Origin: Metabacillus lacus
GTDB taxonomy: Bacteria > Bacillota > Bacilli > Bacillales > Bacillaceae
Assembly: GCF_009674805.1 (NCBI RefSeq)
Contig: NZ_WKKI01000015.1
Span: 1-64,000, forward strand
Direction: 5' to 3'
Length of the DNA stretch: 64,000 bases
The notes under the pieces were generated by a model that was not told where the DNA came from, ran no database searches, and worked only from the letters and a program-made list of their open reading frames with translations. Shown here piece by piece: positions 7,893-16,795 of this stretch. How positions within the stretch are numbered: the first letter of the stretch is position 1; each line of letters opens with the position of its first letter. The translations under genes and the position numbers were made by a program.

Positions 7893-8414
7893 ATGATTTA
7901 TCCGTACAAAGGCGTTACTCCTGAAATAGATGAAAGCGCATATATTGCCGACTACGTCACAATCAGCGGTGATGTCAAAATTGGAAAGGAATCCTCTGTT
8001 TGGTTTCAGACGGTGATTAGAGGCGATGTCGCCCCAACAATGATTGGAGACAGAGTAAATATTCAGGATCTCTGCTGTTTGCATCAAAGCCCCGGAAAAC
8101 CGCTCATTATAGAGGATGGCGTCACAGTTGGACACTCAGTGACCCTTCACAGTGCCATCATCCGGAAAAATGCACTGATTGGCATGAATTCCACCATTCT
8201 TGATGGAGCAGAAATAGGCGAGGGAGCTTTTATTGGGGCGGGAAGCCTTGTACCGCCGGGAAAAGTCATTCCGCCGGGTATGATGGCTTTCGGGAGGCCT
8301 GCTAAAGTCATCCGGAATGTAAGTGAAGATGATCGGAAGGACATGGACAGAATTCAACGTGAGTATGTAGAAAAAGCCAGGCTGTATAAAGAAACCCCTC
8401 CTGTTTCCAGGTAA
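7893..8414 (+). CDS. ytoA: YtoA, gamma-carbonic-anhydrase-like hexapeptide-repeat protein
   Basis: A 173-residue left-handed beta-helix protein with repeated hexapeptide isoleucine/valine rungs (VTISGDVKIG, VTVGHSVTLH, IGEGAFIGAG) and a C-terminal helix. His64, His81 and His86 are in the positions of the metal ligands of gamma-class carbonic anhydrases. Carbonic anhydrase activity is plausible but unproven for YtoA, and an acyltransferase-like role is the alternative. It is divergent from ytpA with only ~70 bp between them. Confidence 0.85.
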   Translation: MIYPYKGVTPEIDESAYIADYVTISGDVKIGKESSVWFQTVIRGDVAPTMIGDRVNIQDLCCLHQSPGKPLIIEDGVTVGHSVTLHSAIIRKNALIGMNSTILDGAEIGEGAFIGAGSLVPPGKVIPPGMMAFGRPAKVIRNVSEDDRKDMDRIQREYVEKARLYKETPPVSR

Positions 8415-8453
8415 TGTTTTCCTCAGTAAATCAGTAATATGATAGTACCATTA

Positions 8454-8534
8454 GGGAAGCCGCAGCTTTATATTTTTAATAAACGGCCTGAGGAAAGTAT
8501 TGCATTTCAGATCCTATTCCTCTCTTGGCTTCCC
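8454..8534. other. Long imperfect hairpin in the ytoA-PAP2 intergenic region
   Basis: GGGAAGCC at 8454-8461 pairs exactly with GGCTTCCC at 8527-8534, and GAGGAA/TTCCTC adds an inner stem. There is no T tract after it, so a terminator is unlikely. It could be a 3' processing structure of ytoA mRNA or an RNA element before the PAP2 gene. Confidence 0.35.
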
Positions 8535-8658
8535 CATGAATAAACTTTCTTTACATTTTTGCAAATACAAGCTTCTAAATCTTTACAATAGCTTATTATT
8601 CTCTAAATATTTACAGATTAAAATAGAATAGAGTAGTGCTGTAAAGGGAGGTTTCGCC

Positions 8659-9219
8659 ATGAAAACAAAACTCATGCTGAATATGTATGACTTTGAATGC
8701 AGGCTCTTCAGAAGTGTAAACAGGCACTTTGACCGAAAGTTTCTGAATTTTTACTTCCGTCATATTACTCATGTCGGCGGTGCATCTGCTACAATCCTGT
8801 TTTGTCTGCTGCTTATTACTCTTTCCGAAGGCACCCTCAGGCTGACGGGAATCGCTTGTGCTGCTTCCCTCCTGCTGAGTCATCTGCCTGTAGCAGCTGT
8901 TAAAAAGCTTTATCCAAGGAAACGGCCGTACTTGGCGCTGCTGGAAACCAGATTTCCAAATAATCCTCTAGAGGATCACTCATTTCCATCCGGACATACA
9001 ACTGCTATCTTTTCAGTTCTTATACCTGTCATGCTGTTTTCGCCTGTTCTGCTGGGCATCCTTCTCCCTTTGGCCATAAGTGTGGGGATTTCAAGGATAT
9101 ATCTGGGGCTTCATTACCCTTCAGATGTACTTGCGGGCTGCCTGCTGGGAACGTCTGCAGGTTTTGCCGCGTACACAGCTGTCATGTATCTTTTCGAGAA
9201 CATCTTCATACTTGCATAA
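8659..9219 (+). CDS. PAP2-family membrane phosphatase
   Basis: A 186-residue membrane protein with all three PAP2 motifs: KKLYPRKRP (motif 1), SFPSGHT (motif 2) and SRIYLGLHYPSD (motif 3), with five or six hydrophobic segments between and after them. It probably dephosphorylates a lipid phosphate such as undecaprenyl diphosphate or phosphatidylglycerophosphate at the outer membrane face. It is followed 41 bp later by a glycosyltransferase, so a role in lipid or lipid-linked sugar metabolism is likely (inference). ATG follows GGGAGG. Confidence 0.85.
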   Translation: MKTKLMLNMYDFECRLFRSVNRHFDRKFLNFYFRHITHVGGASATILFCLLLITLSEGTLRLTGIACAASLLLSHLPVAAVKKLYPRKRPYLALLETRFPNNPLEDHSFPSGHTTAIFSVLIPVMLFSPVLLGILLPLAISVGISRIYLGLHYPSDVLAGCLLGTSAGFAAYTAVMYLFENIFILA

Positions 9220-9260
9220 TTTGCTTCATTAGCGGCAAAAACGTTCAAGGAGGATTATCG

Positions 9261-10406
9261 ATGAAAATAGCTATTTTTACAGACACATTCGCTCCTGATG
9301 TTAACGGAGTTGCGAGAACATTAAAAAGGTATACCGATTATCTTGAGGCGCAAAATATCCAGTTCAGGGTCTTTGCACCGGAAAGCACAAAGGAATCCCT
9401 TTTTTCCAGCTCCATTCACCGGTTTGCCAGCCTGCCCTTCTTTCTCTATCCTGAATGCAGATTGGCGCTTCCTAACATGGTGCATGTAAAAAGTGAACTT
9501 CAAAGATTTCAGCCTGACATTATTCATATTGCCACTCCTTTTAATATTGGGCTATGCGGCCTTCATTATGCTAAAAAACTGGAAATACCTGCAGTAGGCT
9601 CCTATCATACTGATTTTGACCAGTATCTTGATTATTACGATTTTCAGTTTTTGTCCAAATTTCTTTGGAAATATATGCACTGGTTTCACAGGCCTTTTCA
9701 TAAAATTTTTGTTCCTTCAAACGAAACGCTCTCCCAGCTGGAAGCAAAAGGATTTCAAAATCTCCGGCTCTGGAGCAGAGGCGTAGATTCCTCCCTTTTT
9801 CACCCGGATTATTCTGCAGAGAAAATTAGAAAGAATTACAATATTGGTGAAAAGTATATTTTGTCGTATGTTGGCCGGCTTGCCCCGGAAAAAGATATCC
9901 AAACACTGTCTGCAATTGCCAATGGACTTCCTGAAGAAATGAAGAAAGACATACATTGGATTATTGTAGGAGACGGGCCTTCCAAGCAGGACCTTATCAA
10001 AGAGATGCCTGATAACGTAACGTTTGCAGGCTATTTGAGCGGGGAAGAGCTTGCAAATATATATGCCTGCTCAGATTTGTTTGTATTTCCATCTCCAACT
10101 GAAACGTTTGGCAATGTTGTGCTTGAAGCCCTCTCATCAGGCACACCGGTAATCGGAGCAAACTCAGGGGGTGTGAAGAACATCATTCAGCAGGGAAAAA
10201 CAGGCTTGCTATGCGAACCGAAACATACAGAAGAATTTATCTCAGGCATACAATCTCTGCTTCAGGACAAAAACAGGCTGCAGACGATGAGTGCACAGGC
10301 GAGGGCTTATGCACAGACCCAGACGTGGGATGCCATTTTTCAAGGTTTGCTGCAGCAATACGAAGAAGTGCTTCAGGAACCTGCTATGCTGAGAAAATAC
10401 GCATAA
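9261..10406 (+). CDS. GT4-family glycosyltransferase
   Basis: A 381-residue two-domain GT-B enzyme. The N-terminal Glyco_transf_4 domain begins IAIFTDTFAPDVNGVARTL, and the C-terminal Glycos_transf_1 domain has SYVGRLAPEKD, GDGPSKQDL and the E-X7-E signature ETFGNVVLEALSSGTP. It resembles bacterial alpha-mannosyl or glucosyl transferases acting on diacylglycerol or lipid carriers. It forms a likely operon with the PAP2 gene upstream. The acceptor cannot be determined from sequence. ATG follows AAGGAGG. Confidence 0.85.
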   Translation: MKIAIFTDTFAPDVNGVARTLKRYTDYLEAQNIQFRVFAPESTKESLFSSSIHRFASLPFFLYPECRLALPNMVHVKSELQRFQPDIIHIATPFNIGLCGLHYAKKLEIPAVGSYHTDFDQYLDYYDFQFLSKFLWKYMHWFHRPFHKIFVPSNETLSQLEAKGFQNLRLWSRGVDSSLFHPDYSAEKIRKNYNIGEKYILSYVGRLAPEKDIQTLSAIANGLPEEMKKDIHWIIVGDGPSKQDLIKEMPDNVTFAGYLSGEELANIYACSDLFVFPSPTETFGNVVLEALSSGTPVIGANSGGVKNIIQQGKTGLLCEPKHTEEFISGIQSLLQDKNRLQTMSAQARAYAQTQTWDAIFQGLLQQYEEVLQEPAMLRKYA

Positions 10407-10437
10407 AAAAAAGGCTATCCCGCGATAGCCTTTTTTG
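10405..10437. terminator. Bidirectional terminator between the GT4 gene and metK
   Basis: AAAAAGGCTATC pairs with GATAGCCTTTTTT around a CCGC loop. A/T tracts flank both sides, so it serves both convergent genes. Confidence 0.9.
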
Positions 10438-10446
10438 TGTTTATCT

Positions 10447-11649
10447 TTATTTTGCTTCCGCTTCTTGTTTAAGAGTTTCAGCTTTATCTGTTCTTTCCCA
10501 AGGAAGATCAAGATCCAGACGGCCGAAATGTCCGTACGCAGCTGTTTGTTTATAGATTGGTCTGCGAAGGTTCAGCATCTTGATAATCCCTGCTGGGCGA
10601 AGATCAAAGTTGTTGCGGACTACTTCTACAAGTGTTTCTTCTGAAACAGTGCCAGTACCGAAAGTATCCACAGCAATGGAGACAGGCTGTGCTACCCCAA
10701 TTGCGTAAGCAAGCTGCACTTCACATTTATCAGCAAGGCCTGCTGCTACAATATTTTTAGCAACATAACGTGCTGCATATGCAGCGGAACGGTCTACTTT
10801 TGTTGCATCCTTACCAGAGAATGCTCCTCCGCCATGGCGTGCATATCCTCCATAAGTATCAACAATAATCTTGCGTCCTGTTAAACCTGCATCCCCTTGA
10901 GGACCTCCGATAACAAAACGGCCGGTAGGATTAATGAAGTATTTAGTTTCTTCGTCAATCAGTTCTTTAGGAACCACAGGATTGATGACATACTCCTTAA
11001 TATTGCGCTGAATTTGCTCCAGAGTCACTTCAGGGTGATGCTGAGTGGAAATAACAATCGTATCGATTCTAACCGGCTTGTCATTTTCATCATACTCAAC
11101 AGTAACCTGAGTTTTTCCATCCGGACGAAGGTAAGGAAGAATTTCTTCTTTACGAACTTCAGTTAAACGGCGGGAAAGCTTGTGAGCCAAAGAGATCGGA
11201 AGAGGCATCAGCTCTTTTGTTTCATTGTTGGCGTAACCGAACATAAGACCTTGGTCACCAGCTCCGATTGCATCAATTTCTTCATCTGACATTTGCCCTT
11301 CTCTCGCTTCAAGAGCCTGATCCACACCCATTGCAATATCAGCAGACTGTTCATCAATGGAAGTCAAGACTGCACATGTTTCGGCATCAAATCCGTATTT
11401 GGCACGTGTATAGCCGATTTCCTTAATTGTTTCACGAACAATCTTAGGGATATCAACATAAGTAGATGTAGTAATTTCTCCGGCTACCAATACCAAACCG
11501 GTTGTTACTGAAGTTTCGCAAGCGACACGCGCGTTGGCGTCCTTTGCAAGAATTGCATCAAGAATGGAATCTGAAATCTGGTCACAAATTTTATCCGGAT
11601 GCCCTTCTGTTACAGACTCTGATGTAAATAGGCGACGTTGTTTCGTCAT
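10447..11649 (-). CDS. metK: S-adenosylmethionine synthase
   Basis: A 400-residue MetK, the same length as in B. subtilis, forming SAM from methionine and ATP. Visible motifs are [19 protein letters not shown] at the N-terminus, [27 protein letters not shown] and the P-loop-like [17 protein letters not shown] at 11649-11647 is chosen because TAGGAGG lies upstream; the frame also runs further upstream without support. Expression is controlled by the S-box leader upstream, so high SAM should terminate transcription. Confidence 0.97.
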   Translation of the reverse strand: MTKQRRLFTSESVTEGHPDKICDQISDSILDAILAKDANARVACETSVTTGLVLVAGEITTSTYVDIPKIVRETIKEIGYTRAKYGFDAETCAVLTSIDEQSADIAMGVDQALEAREGQMSDEEIDAIGAGDQGLMFGYANNETKELMPLPISLAHKLSRRLTEVRKEEILPYLRPDGKTQVTVEYDENDKPVRIDTIVISTQHHPEVTLEQIQRNIKEYVINPVVPKELIDEETKYFINPTGRFVIGGPQGDAGLTGRKIIVDTYGGYARHGGGAFSGKDATKVDRSAAYAARYVAKNIVAAGLADKCEVQLAYAIGVAQPVSIAVDTFGTGTVSEETLVEVVRNNFDLRPAGIIKMLNLRRPIYKQTAAYGHFGRLDLDLPWERTDKAETLKQEAEAK

Positions 11650-11757
11650 GTTTTGACCTCCTAAAAAGATAATGGACAATACATTACGGTATACCCGCAT
11701 ATGTTGATACGGAACTCATTTCCTTATTCTCAAAGTGGATAACTTGTATCTCTTAGC

Positions 11758-11991
11758 TAAAATAAAAAATCCTTTCCTGGGAGGAAAGGTTATATTTACT
11801 CTCTGCCTTTCACTCTTATCGATCAAGGATCTGTGCCTTGCCTCAGTTTAGCACCTATGCTCAGAAAATTCCGGATCAGCTCTATGTAAGTGAACTGTTT
11901 TGATAGGAATAAATATGTACCGTAGCCTTCCTCGCTTGAGCAGGTTGCTGGGTTTCACAGGGTCTGTCCCTCCACCAGCTCAGGATAAGAG
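11758..11991 (-). promoter_or_regulatory. SAM-I (S-box) riboswitch with terminator, metK leader
   Basis: On the minus strand P1 is formed by CTCTTATC (11991-11984) and GATAAGAG (11820-11813). Between them are the S-box core GGTGGAGGGAC, TGTGAAACCCAGCAACC and the P3-side motif AGGTGCTAA, closed by a P3 stem TGCTCA/TGAGCA. The expression platform is an intrinsic terminator, CCTTTCCT pairing with AGGAAAGG followed by TTTTTT at 11791-11758. SAM binding should favour termination ahead of metK. The P3 arm carries a ~65-nt insertion compared with a standard aptamer. Confidence 0.95.
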
Positions 11992-12008
11992 TATCCGTTC
12001 AAAGAAAT

Positions 12009-12037
12009 ATCTTACGGAATAAACCTGCAAATGTCAA
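12009..12037 (-). promoter_or_regulatory. metK promoter
   Basis: On the minus strand TTGACA (12037-12032) and TAAGAT (12014-12009) are 17 bp apart. The predicted transcript starts just before the S-box aptamer. Confidence 0.8.
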
Positions 12038-12200
12038 CAAAAAGCGACAAGCTCAAATGCTAAAAACTGCACTTTATTTATATTACCCTTGTTAATGGAA
12101 ATAAAACGGTCCGCCTATTTTTTTACAGAGTGACATTTGGTGTTCCAATATGAGTCTTTCTACGTAAAATACATTAAATAGTGTGGATTAATAAATCAAA

Positions 12201-12211
12201 TGTGTTATACT
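12201..12211 (+). promoter_or_regulatory. Candidate CcpN operator overlapping the pckA -10 region
   Basis: TGTGTTATACT matches at every position the CcpN consensus I recall (TRTGHYATAYW). It includes TATACT at 12206-12211, a probable -10 box. CcpN represses pckA and gapB during glycolytic growth in B. subtilis, and site position over the promoter fits. No second site was found. Confidence 0.65.
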
Positions 12212-12285
12212 AATTAAGAGCAAACCATGAGTCAGCATTGATGTTTTATGAGTGACGATAAACAAGCAAAGGAAGGATTTTGGGG

Positions 12286-13869
12286 ATGAATTCTGTGGAG
12301 ATAACGAATGAATTAGCGGCTTTGCTAAAAGGGGAAAATACTTACCATAATTTATCTGTTCCGCAATTAATTGAAAAGGTCCTTCAGCGGAACGAGGGTT
12401 CACTGACTTCAACCGGTGCAGTCAGGGCTACAACGGGCACCTATACAGGCCGGTCACCAAGAGATAAATATATTGTAAAAGAAGATTCTGTAGCAGATAA
12501 AGTAGATTGGGGAAGCGTCAACCAGAAGATTGCTCCTGATATTTTTGAAAAGCTTTATCAAAAAGTACTCTCTTATCTCTCAGAAAAAGATGAAATATTT
12601 GTATTTGACGGGTTTGCCGGAGCTGATGAGAAGTACCGGATCCCTTTAAAAGTTGTAAACGAATTTGCCTGGCACAATTTATTTGCCCATCAGCTTTTCA
12701 TAAAAGATGAAACTGGCAGCAATGATGATGGAAATCCCTTTTCTATTGTTTCTGCCCCAACCTTTAAAGCCGACCCTGCTGTTGACGGAACAAGGTCGGA
12801 AACGTTCATTATGATTTCTTTTGAAAAAAGAATCGTTTTGATTGGCGGAACTGAATATGCAGGTGAAATGAAGAAATCTATTTTTTCTGTCATGAACTAC
12901 CTGCTTCCTGAAGCCGGCATTCTCCCTATGCATTGTTCTGCGAATGTTGGCGAAGAAGGTGATGTGGCTCTGTTCTTCGGTTTATCGGGAACAGGTAAAA
13001 CAACATTATCTGCCGACTCTTCCAGAAAGCTGATTGGCGATGATGAACATGGCTGGTCAAGCACAGGCGTCTTTAATATTGAAGGCGGCTGCTATGCAAA
13101 ATGCATTGGTCTGACAAAAGAAAAAGAGCCGCAGATTTTTGATTCTATTTCTTTTGGAGCTGTTCTTGAAAATGTTGTTATTGATGAAAAAACAAAAATA
13201 GCAGATTATGAAAATGCTTTTTACACAGAGAATACCAGAGCTGCCTATTCAATCGATTCCATTGATAATATTGTTGTCCCGAGTATCGCAGGTCATCCAT
13301 CAACCATGATTTTTCTAACAGCAGATGCTTTTGGCGTTCTCCCTCCCATCAGCAAACTGACAAAAGAACAAGCGATGTATCATTTCCTAAGCGGATATAC
13401 CAGTAAACTTGCAGGGACAGAGCGTGGAATTACATCACCGGAAACAACCTTCTCCGCATGCTTTGGATCTCCCTTCCTGCCGCTGCCGGCTACAAGATAT
13501 GCGGAAATGCTTGGGAAAAAAATTGAAGAACATGATGTGCAGGTATTTTTGGTCAATACAGGCTGGACCGGCGGAGCGTACGGAACAGGCAAGAGAATGA
13601 AACTGGAATATACAAGAGCAATGGTGCAGGCTGCACTTCACGGAGAGCTTGACGGAGCGGAAACAATAAAAGATCCCCTGTTCGGGCTGAATATTCCCGT
13701 GCATGTTCCGGGAGTACCTGATCACGTGCTGCTGCCTGAAAAAACCTGGGAAAATCAGCAGGAATATCAGCAAAAAGCCAGGGAGCTCGCTGCTGAGTTC
13801 AAGCAGAATTTCAAAAAATTCAACACAATTGATCCGCAAATTTCAGAACTTGGCGGGCCCGCTCTATAA
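12286..13869 (+). CDS. pckA: Phosphoenolpyruvate carboxykinase (ATP)
   Basis: A 527-residue PckA, the same length as in B. subtilis. It converts oxaloacetate and ATP to PEP, CO2 and ADP at the entry of gluconeogenesis. Visible motifs are RSPRDKY (substrate binding), the kinase-1a P-loop [11 protein letters not shown] (about residues 232-242), the kinase-2 motif LIGDDEHGW and the adenine-binding region near TRAAYSID. The ATG at 12286 gives the conserved MNSVEIT N-terminus; TTG at 12280 is too close to GGAAGG. It is divergent from metK and has a CcpN-like operator. Confidence 0.97.
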   Translation: MNSVEITNELAALLKGENTYHNLSVPQLIEKVLQRNEGSLTSTGAVRATTGTYTGRSPRDKYIVKEDSVADKVDWGSVNQKIAPDIFEKLYQKVLSYLSEKDEIFVFDGFAGADEKYRIPLKVVNEFAWHNLFAHQLFIKDETGSNDDGNPFSIVSAPTFKADPAVDGTRSETFIMISFEKRIVLIGGTEYAGEMKKSIFSVMNYLLPEAGILPMHCSANVGEEGDVALFFGLSGTGKTTLSADSSRKLIGDDEHGWSSTGVFNIEGGCYAKCIGLTKEKEPQIFDSISFGAVLENVVIDEKTKIADYENAFYTENTRAAYSIDSIDNIVVPSIAGHPSTMIFLTADAFGVLPPISKLTKEQAMYHFLSGYTSKLAGTERGITSPETTFSACFGSPFLPLPATRYAEMLGKKIEEHDVQVFLVNTGWTGGAYGTGKRMKLEYTRAMVQAALHGELDGAETIKDPLFGLNIPVHVPGVPDHVLLPEKTWENQQEYQQKARELAAEFKQNFKKFNTIDPQISELGGPAL

Positions 13870-13880
13870 GTTTTACTTTA

Positions 13881-13920
13881 TGAAGACTGCATGCTTGGCA
13901 AAAGCTGCAGTCTTTTTTAA
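13881..13920 (+). terminator. pckA terminator
   Basis: AAGACTGCA pairs with TGCAGTCTT around a 14-nt loop and is followed by TTTT. It lies about 10 bp after the stop. Confidence 0.85.
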
Positions 13921-14084
13921 AAGCATTCTGCACGAAAAAAGGATAAGCTCACTCTCTAAACTAAAATACTCCGTCTATTACCAGTTGAGCCAGCTGCTGA
14001 ATGAATACCTGATTCTCCAGCATGGTCAGTTTGCATGAAATACATATTGTTTTAACGTACAGTCTTTTCACTATGACGAAATTG

Positions 14085-14206
14085 TGAACTTTACATAATA
14101 AGTTCAGCAAAAGCATTTTTAAAAATTTTATTTTAGAAAAGTAAAAAGTGAAACATTTCTCATTTCACTTTCGTTCATTTTGTGATAACTTAATAGCATC
14201 ACAAAA
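14085..14206. promoter_or_regulatory. Three successive perfect dyads upstream of the symporter
   Basis: Dyad 1: TGAACTT/AAGTTCA at 14085-14106 with an 8-bp spacer. Dyad 2: AAAGTGAAA/TTTCACTTT at 14145-14171 with a 9-bp spacer. Dyad 3: TTTTGTGAT/ATCACAAAA at 14178-14206 with an 11-bp spacer, ending about 15 bp before the ribosome site. They are candidate operators or mRNA hairpins; the regulator is not identifiable from the sequence. Confidence 0.5.
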
Positions 14207-14234
14207 AAACAAATGTATATCAGGAGAGGACAAC

Positions 14235-15413
14235 ATGAAAAAATTTGGGTTATTGCCGAAAATTATTGCTGCAATTATTTTAGGAATTATCGCGGGTAAT
14301 ATTGCTCCAGAGCCAGTCATCAGATTTTTTGCTACCTTTAACGGGCTGTTCGGAGGTTTTATTGGTTTTGCCATTCCATTAATCATTATTGGTTTTATTG
14401 CACCTGGAATTAGTCAGATTGGAAAAGGTGCCGGAAAACTGCTTGGATTAACAATACTATTTGCCTATGGCTCTACTGTATTGGCCGGGCTGCTTGCTTA
14501 TACAGCCGGTTCACAGCTTCTTCCCGGCTTCATTTCCGGGAGCACTCTACAAAATATGGAGAATCCGGAAGAATTTCTGCTGGAAGGTTTTTTCAAAGTA
14601 GAAATGGCTCCAGTCATGGGTGTCATGACCGCATTGCTTTTTGCTTTTGTTTTAGGAATTGGAACGGCTGCTGTTAACGCAGCTGCTCTTCAAAGGGTGC
14701 TTGAAGATTTTAGGAGTATTATTGAAAAACTGATTACAGTAATCATTATTCCGCTCCTGCCTTTTCATATTTTTGGTATTTTCGCTAACATGACTTTCGG
14801 AGGCCAGGTTCAGGATATTCTCTCTATTTTTGCGAGAGTTTTCCTGCTCATTATTCTTTTGCATTTCACCATGCTGCTGATTCAATTTACAGCGAGCGGT
14901 CTGCTTACCCGAAGCAATCCTCTTAAGCTGTTTAAGACCATGCTGCCTGCTTACTTTACTGCTCTCGGGACGCAATCTTCTGCAGCAACCATTCCAGTTA
15001 CACTGCGTCAGGTGAAGACAACATCAGTAAAATCGAAAATAGCTGACTTTTCCGTTCCGCTTCTTGCTACCATTCACCTTTCTGGAAGTACAATTACGAT
15101 TACCAGTTTGGGAATGGGTGTTATGCTGCTGCACGGTGATATGCCGATACTTTCGAGTATGCTGCCGTTCATATTCATGCTGGGCATCACCATGATTGCT
15201 GCTCCAGGTGTGCCAGGGGGAGCTGTTGTTGCTGCGTCAGGGCTGTTTATGTCGATGCTCGGATTCAGCGAGACGATGGTTACTTTAATGATTGCTCTTT
15301 ATCTTGCACAGGACAGTTTTGGAACAGCTGCGAATGTCACAGGTGACGGCGCACTAACAATGCTATTGAACCGCTTTTCTAAAAATGACCATCATGATTC
15401 TGTCAGCAGTTAA
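14235..15413 (+). CDS. Dicarboxylate/amino-acid:cation symporter (SDF/DAACS family)
   Basis: A 392-residue protein with about eight hydrophobic segments and two re-entrant signatures. The Ser-rich HP1 motif appears as ALGTQSSAATIPVT, HP2 as APGVPGGAVVAASG, and the substrate/cation site as DSFGTAANVTGDGA. It should import acidic amino acids, C4-dicarboxylates or serine/threonine with Na+ or H+; the substrate is not resolved. The ATG at 14235 follows CAGGAGAGG; the frame is open upstream without a ribosome site. It is not part of an operon. The N-terminal region is shorter than in GltP-type relatives. Confidence 0.85.
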   Translation: MKKFGLLPKIIAAIILGIIAGNIAPEPVIRFFATFNGLFGGFIGFAIPLIIIGFIAPGISQIGKGAGKLLGLTILFAYGSTVLAGLLAYTAGSQLLPGFISGSTLQNMENPEEFLLEGFFKVEMAPVMGVMTALLFAFVLGIGTAAVNAAALQRVLEDFRSIIEKLITVIIIPLLPFHIFGIFANMTFGGQVQDILSIFARVFLLIILLHFTMLLIQFTASGLLTRSNPLKLFKTMLPAYFTALGTQSSAATIPVTLRQVKTTSVKSKIADFSVPLLATIHLSGSTITITSLGMGVMLLHGDMPILSSMLPFIFMLGITMIAAPGVPGGAVVAASGLFMSMLGFSETMVTLMIALYLAQDSFGTAANVTGDGALTMLLNRFSKNDHHDSVSS

Positions 15414-15435
15414 AGAAGAGCTGGCAGCTATCTGA

Positions 15436-15487
15436 CAACTGTCTCCAGAGCCATTATCTTAAAGGCTTTAGAGGCAGTTTTTTTCGC
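15436..15487 (+). terminator. Symporter terminator
   Basis: AACTGTCTC pairs with GAGGCAGTT, with GGCTT/GAGCC inner pairing, followed by seven T. Confidence 0.75.
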
Positions 15488-15582
15488 CTGTTTTACTTGT
15501 TTTAGCAAATAAAAAAGCATCCAAAAGCATAGCTTCTGGACACTTCTGCATCGTCTGCTAATCCTCAACCTTCGCCTTCCCC

Positions 15583-15825
15583 TTAATTAGTAGAGTTTAA
15601 GGCAATCAGCTGATAAGTGATGACTGTATTTTCTGCTTCCATTTCAACCTTTTTGACAGTGGCTTTTCCGCTTGGTTCACCCTCTTTTGTTTTTCTGACT
15701 TCCAGCGGAATGTCTATCGGATAAATTCTGTATCCCTTTTTCGTAAGCTGAAACGTGTTTTCAGCAATCCGGATCTCCAGTCCCTTCGTTACAATCATTG
15801 TATTAAATTCCAGCGGCATACCCAA
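15583..15825 (-). CDS. ytmB: YtmB, DUF2584 protein
   Basis: An 80-residue protein beginning MGMPLEFNTMIVTKG from TTG at 15825-15823. AAGGAG lies 8 nt upstream, while upstream ATG codons sit on or before that site. Length and N-terminus match B. subtilis YtmB as I recall it. A small beta-rich cytosolic protein is expected; no function is known. It lies 26 bp downstream of ytmA, consistent with an operon, and between pckA and ytlA as in B. subtilis. Confidence 0.82.
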   Translation of the reverse strand: MGMPLEFNTMIVTKGLEIRIAENTFQLTKKGYRIYPIDIPLEVRKTKEGEPSGKATVKKVEMEAENTVITYQLIALNSTN

Positions 15826-15851
15826 TATCATCTCTCCTTGTTGTTTTGCAT

Positions 15852-16679
15852 TCATTTTACCATATCACTATACAAATCATCAGTCACACCCGCGTCCGGC
15901 TGCTGCTTCATCCAGTGAGTCAGCTTTTTAACTGCTGCGCGGTTTTCGGCAGGCGGAAAATAGTGGGTAAATTGGTTGTAATACAATGTCTCATGTGGCT
16001 TGTTCAGATCTTTCAGCCTCTTCTCTAAGCGATAGGCATGCTCTACAGAGACATTCTCATCCAGTTTTCCGTGTATGATGAGCACAGGTGCATGAAGCTG
16101 CTCCAGGTGGTACAGCGGAGTTCTCCATTTATACAGCTCCGGAACTTTTATGGGAGAGCCGCCAATCACTCTTTTCATCATTCTTCGAAGATCTTCTCTT
16201 TCTACATAAGTGAGCGACATATCAGATACTCCCCCCCATGTGACAACAGAACAAATAGCTTGATCATATATTCCTGTTAACAGTGCCATGACTCCGCCTC
16301 TGGAAAAACCAAACACGTGTATGCGGCTGTTATCTACCTTATCATGCTCTTTTAACACTTCCACCGCTGAGATCGCATCCTGCCGGTCTTCTCCTGCAAA
16401 GTCCTCATTTCCTTCTCCGCCTTGGTTTCCTCTGTAAAAGGGGGCAAACACCACGAATCCTTCTGAGGCAAACTGCACGATTCTGCCTAATCGCACTTTT
16501 CCTACATTTTTAATCCCACCACGTAAATATAAAAACCCTTCATATATTCCTTCTCCTTTTGGCTCAGCCAGCAGCCCCTTCACCTTTAGTCCCCCGGACA
16601 TATATGTAATTAACCGTACGGTGATGTTCGGACTTGGTGAAGGAAATGTTGTGCTGGCAATGATTGTTTTAGGCTGCAT
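15852..16679 (-). CDS. ytmA: YtmA-like alpha/beta hydrolase (S9-peptidase type)
   Basis: A 275-residue hydrolase. The oxyanion side is seen in GFLYLRGGIKNVG, the nucleophile elbow is FGFSRGG (Ser at about residue 125), the acid is in IHGKLDENVS and the catalytic His is in FTHYFPP. The FYRGNQGGEGNEDFAGEDR block is strongly characteristic of YtmA. The substrate is unknown; an acylaminoacyl peptidase or ester hydrolase is likely. The gene is divergent from ytlA, and the start is ATG after GAAGG. Confidence 0.83.
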   Translation of the reverse strand: MQPKTIIASTTFPSPSPNITVRLITYMSGGLKVKGLLAEPKGEGIYEGFLYLRGGIKNVGKVRLGRIVQFASEGFVVFAPFYRGNQGGEGNEDFAGEDRQDAISAVEVLKEHDKVDNSRIHVFGFSRGGVMALLTGIYDQAICSVVTWGGVSDMSLTYVEREDLRRMMKRVIGGSPIKVPELYKWRTPLYHLEQLHAPVLIIHGKLDENVSVEHAYRLEKRLKDLNKPHETLYYNQFTHYFPPAENRAAVKKLTHWMKQQPDAGVTDDLYSDMVK

Positions 16680-16795
16680 CCTTCATCCTTCTTTCATGAA
16701 TTACTGGGCGTTCACACAATTTTTAAAAGTATCATATCTTATCTTACATTAACAAAGCATTTTCTAATTACTTACCCATTATGAGGAGGATTATG

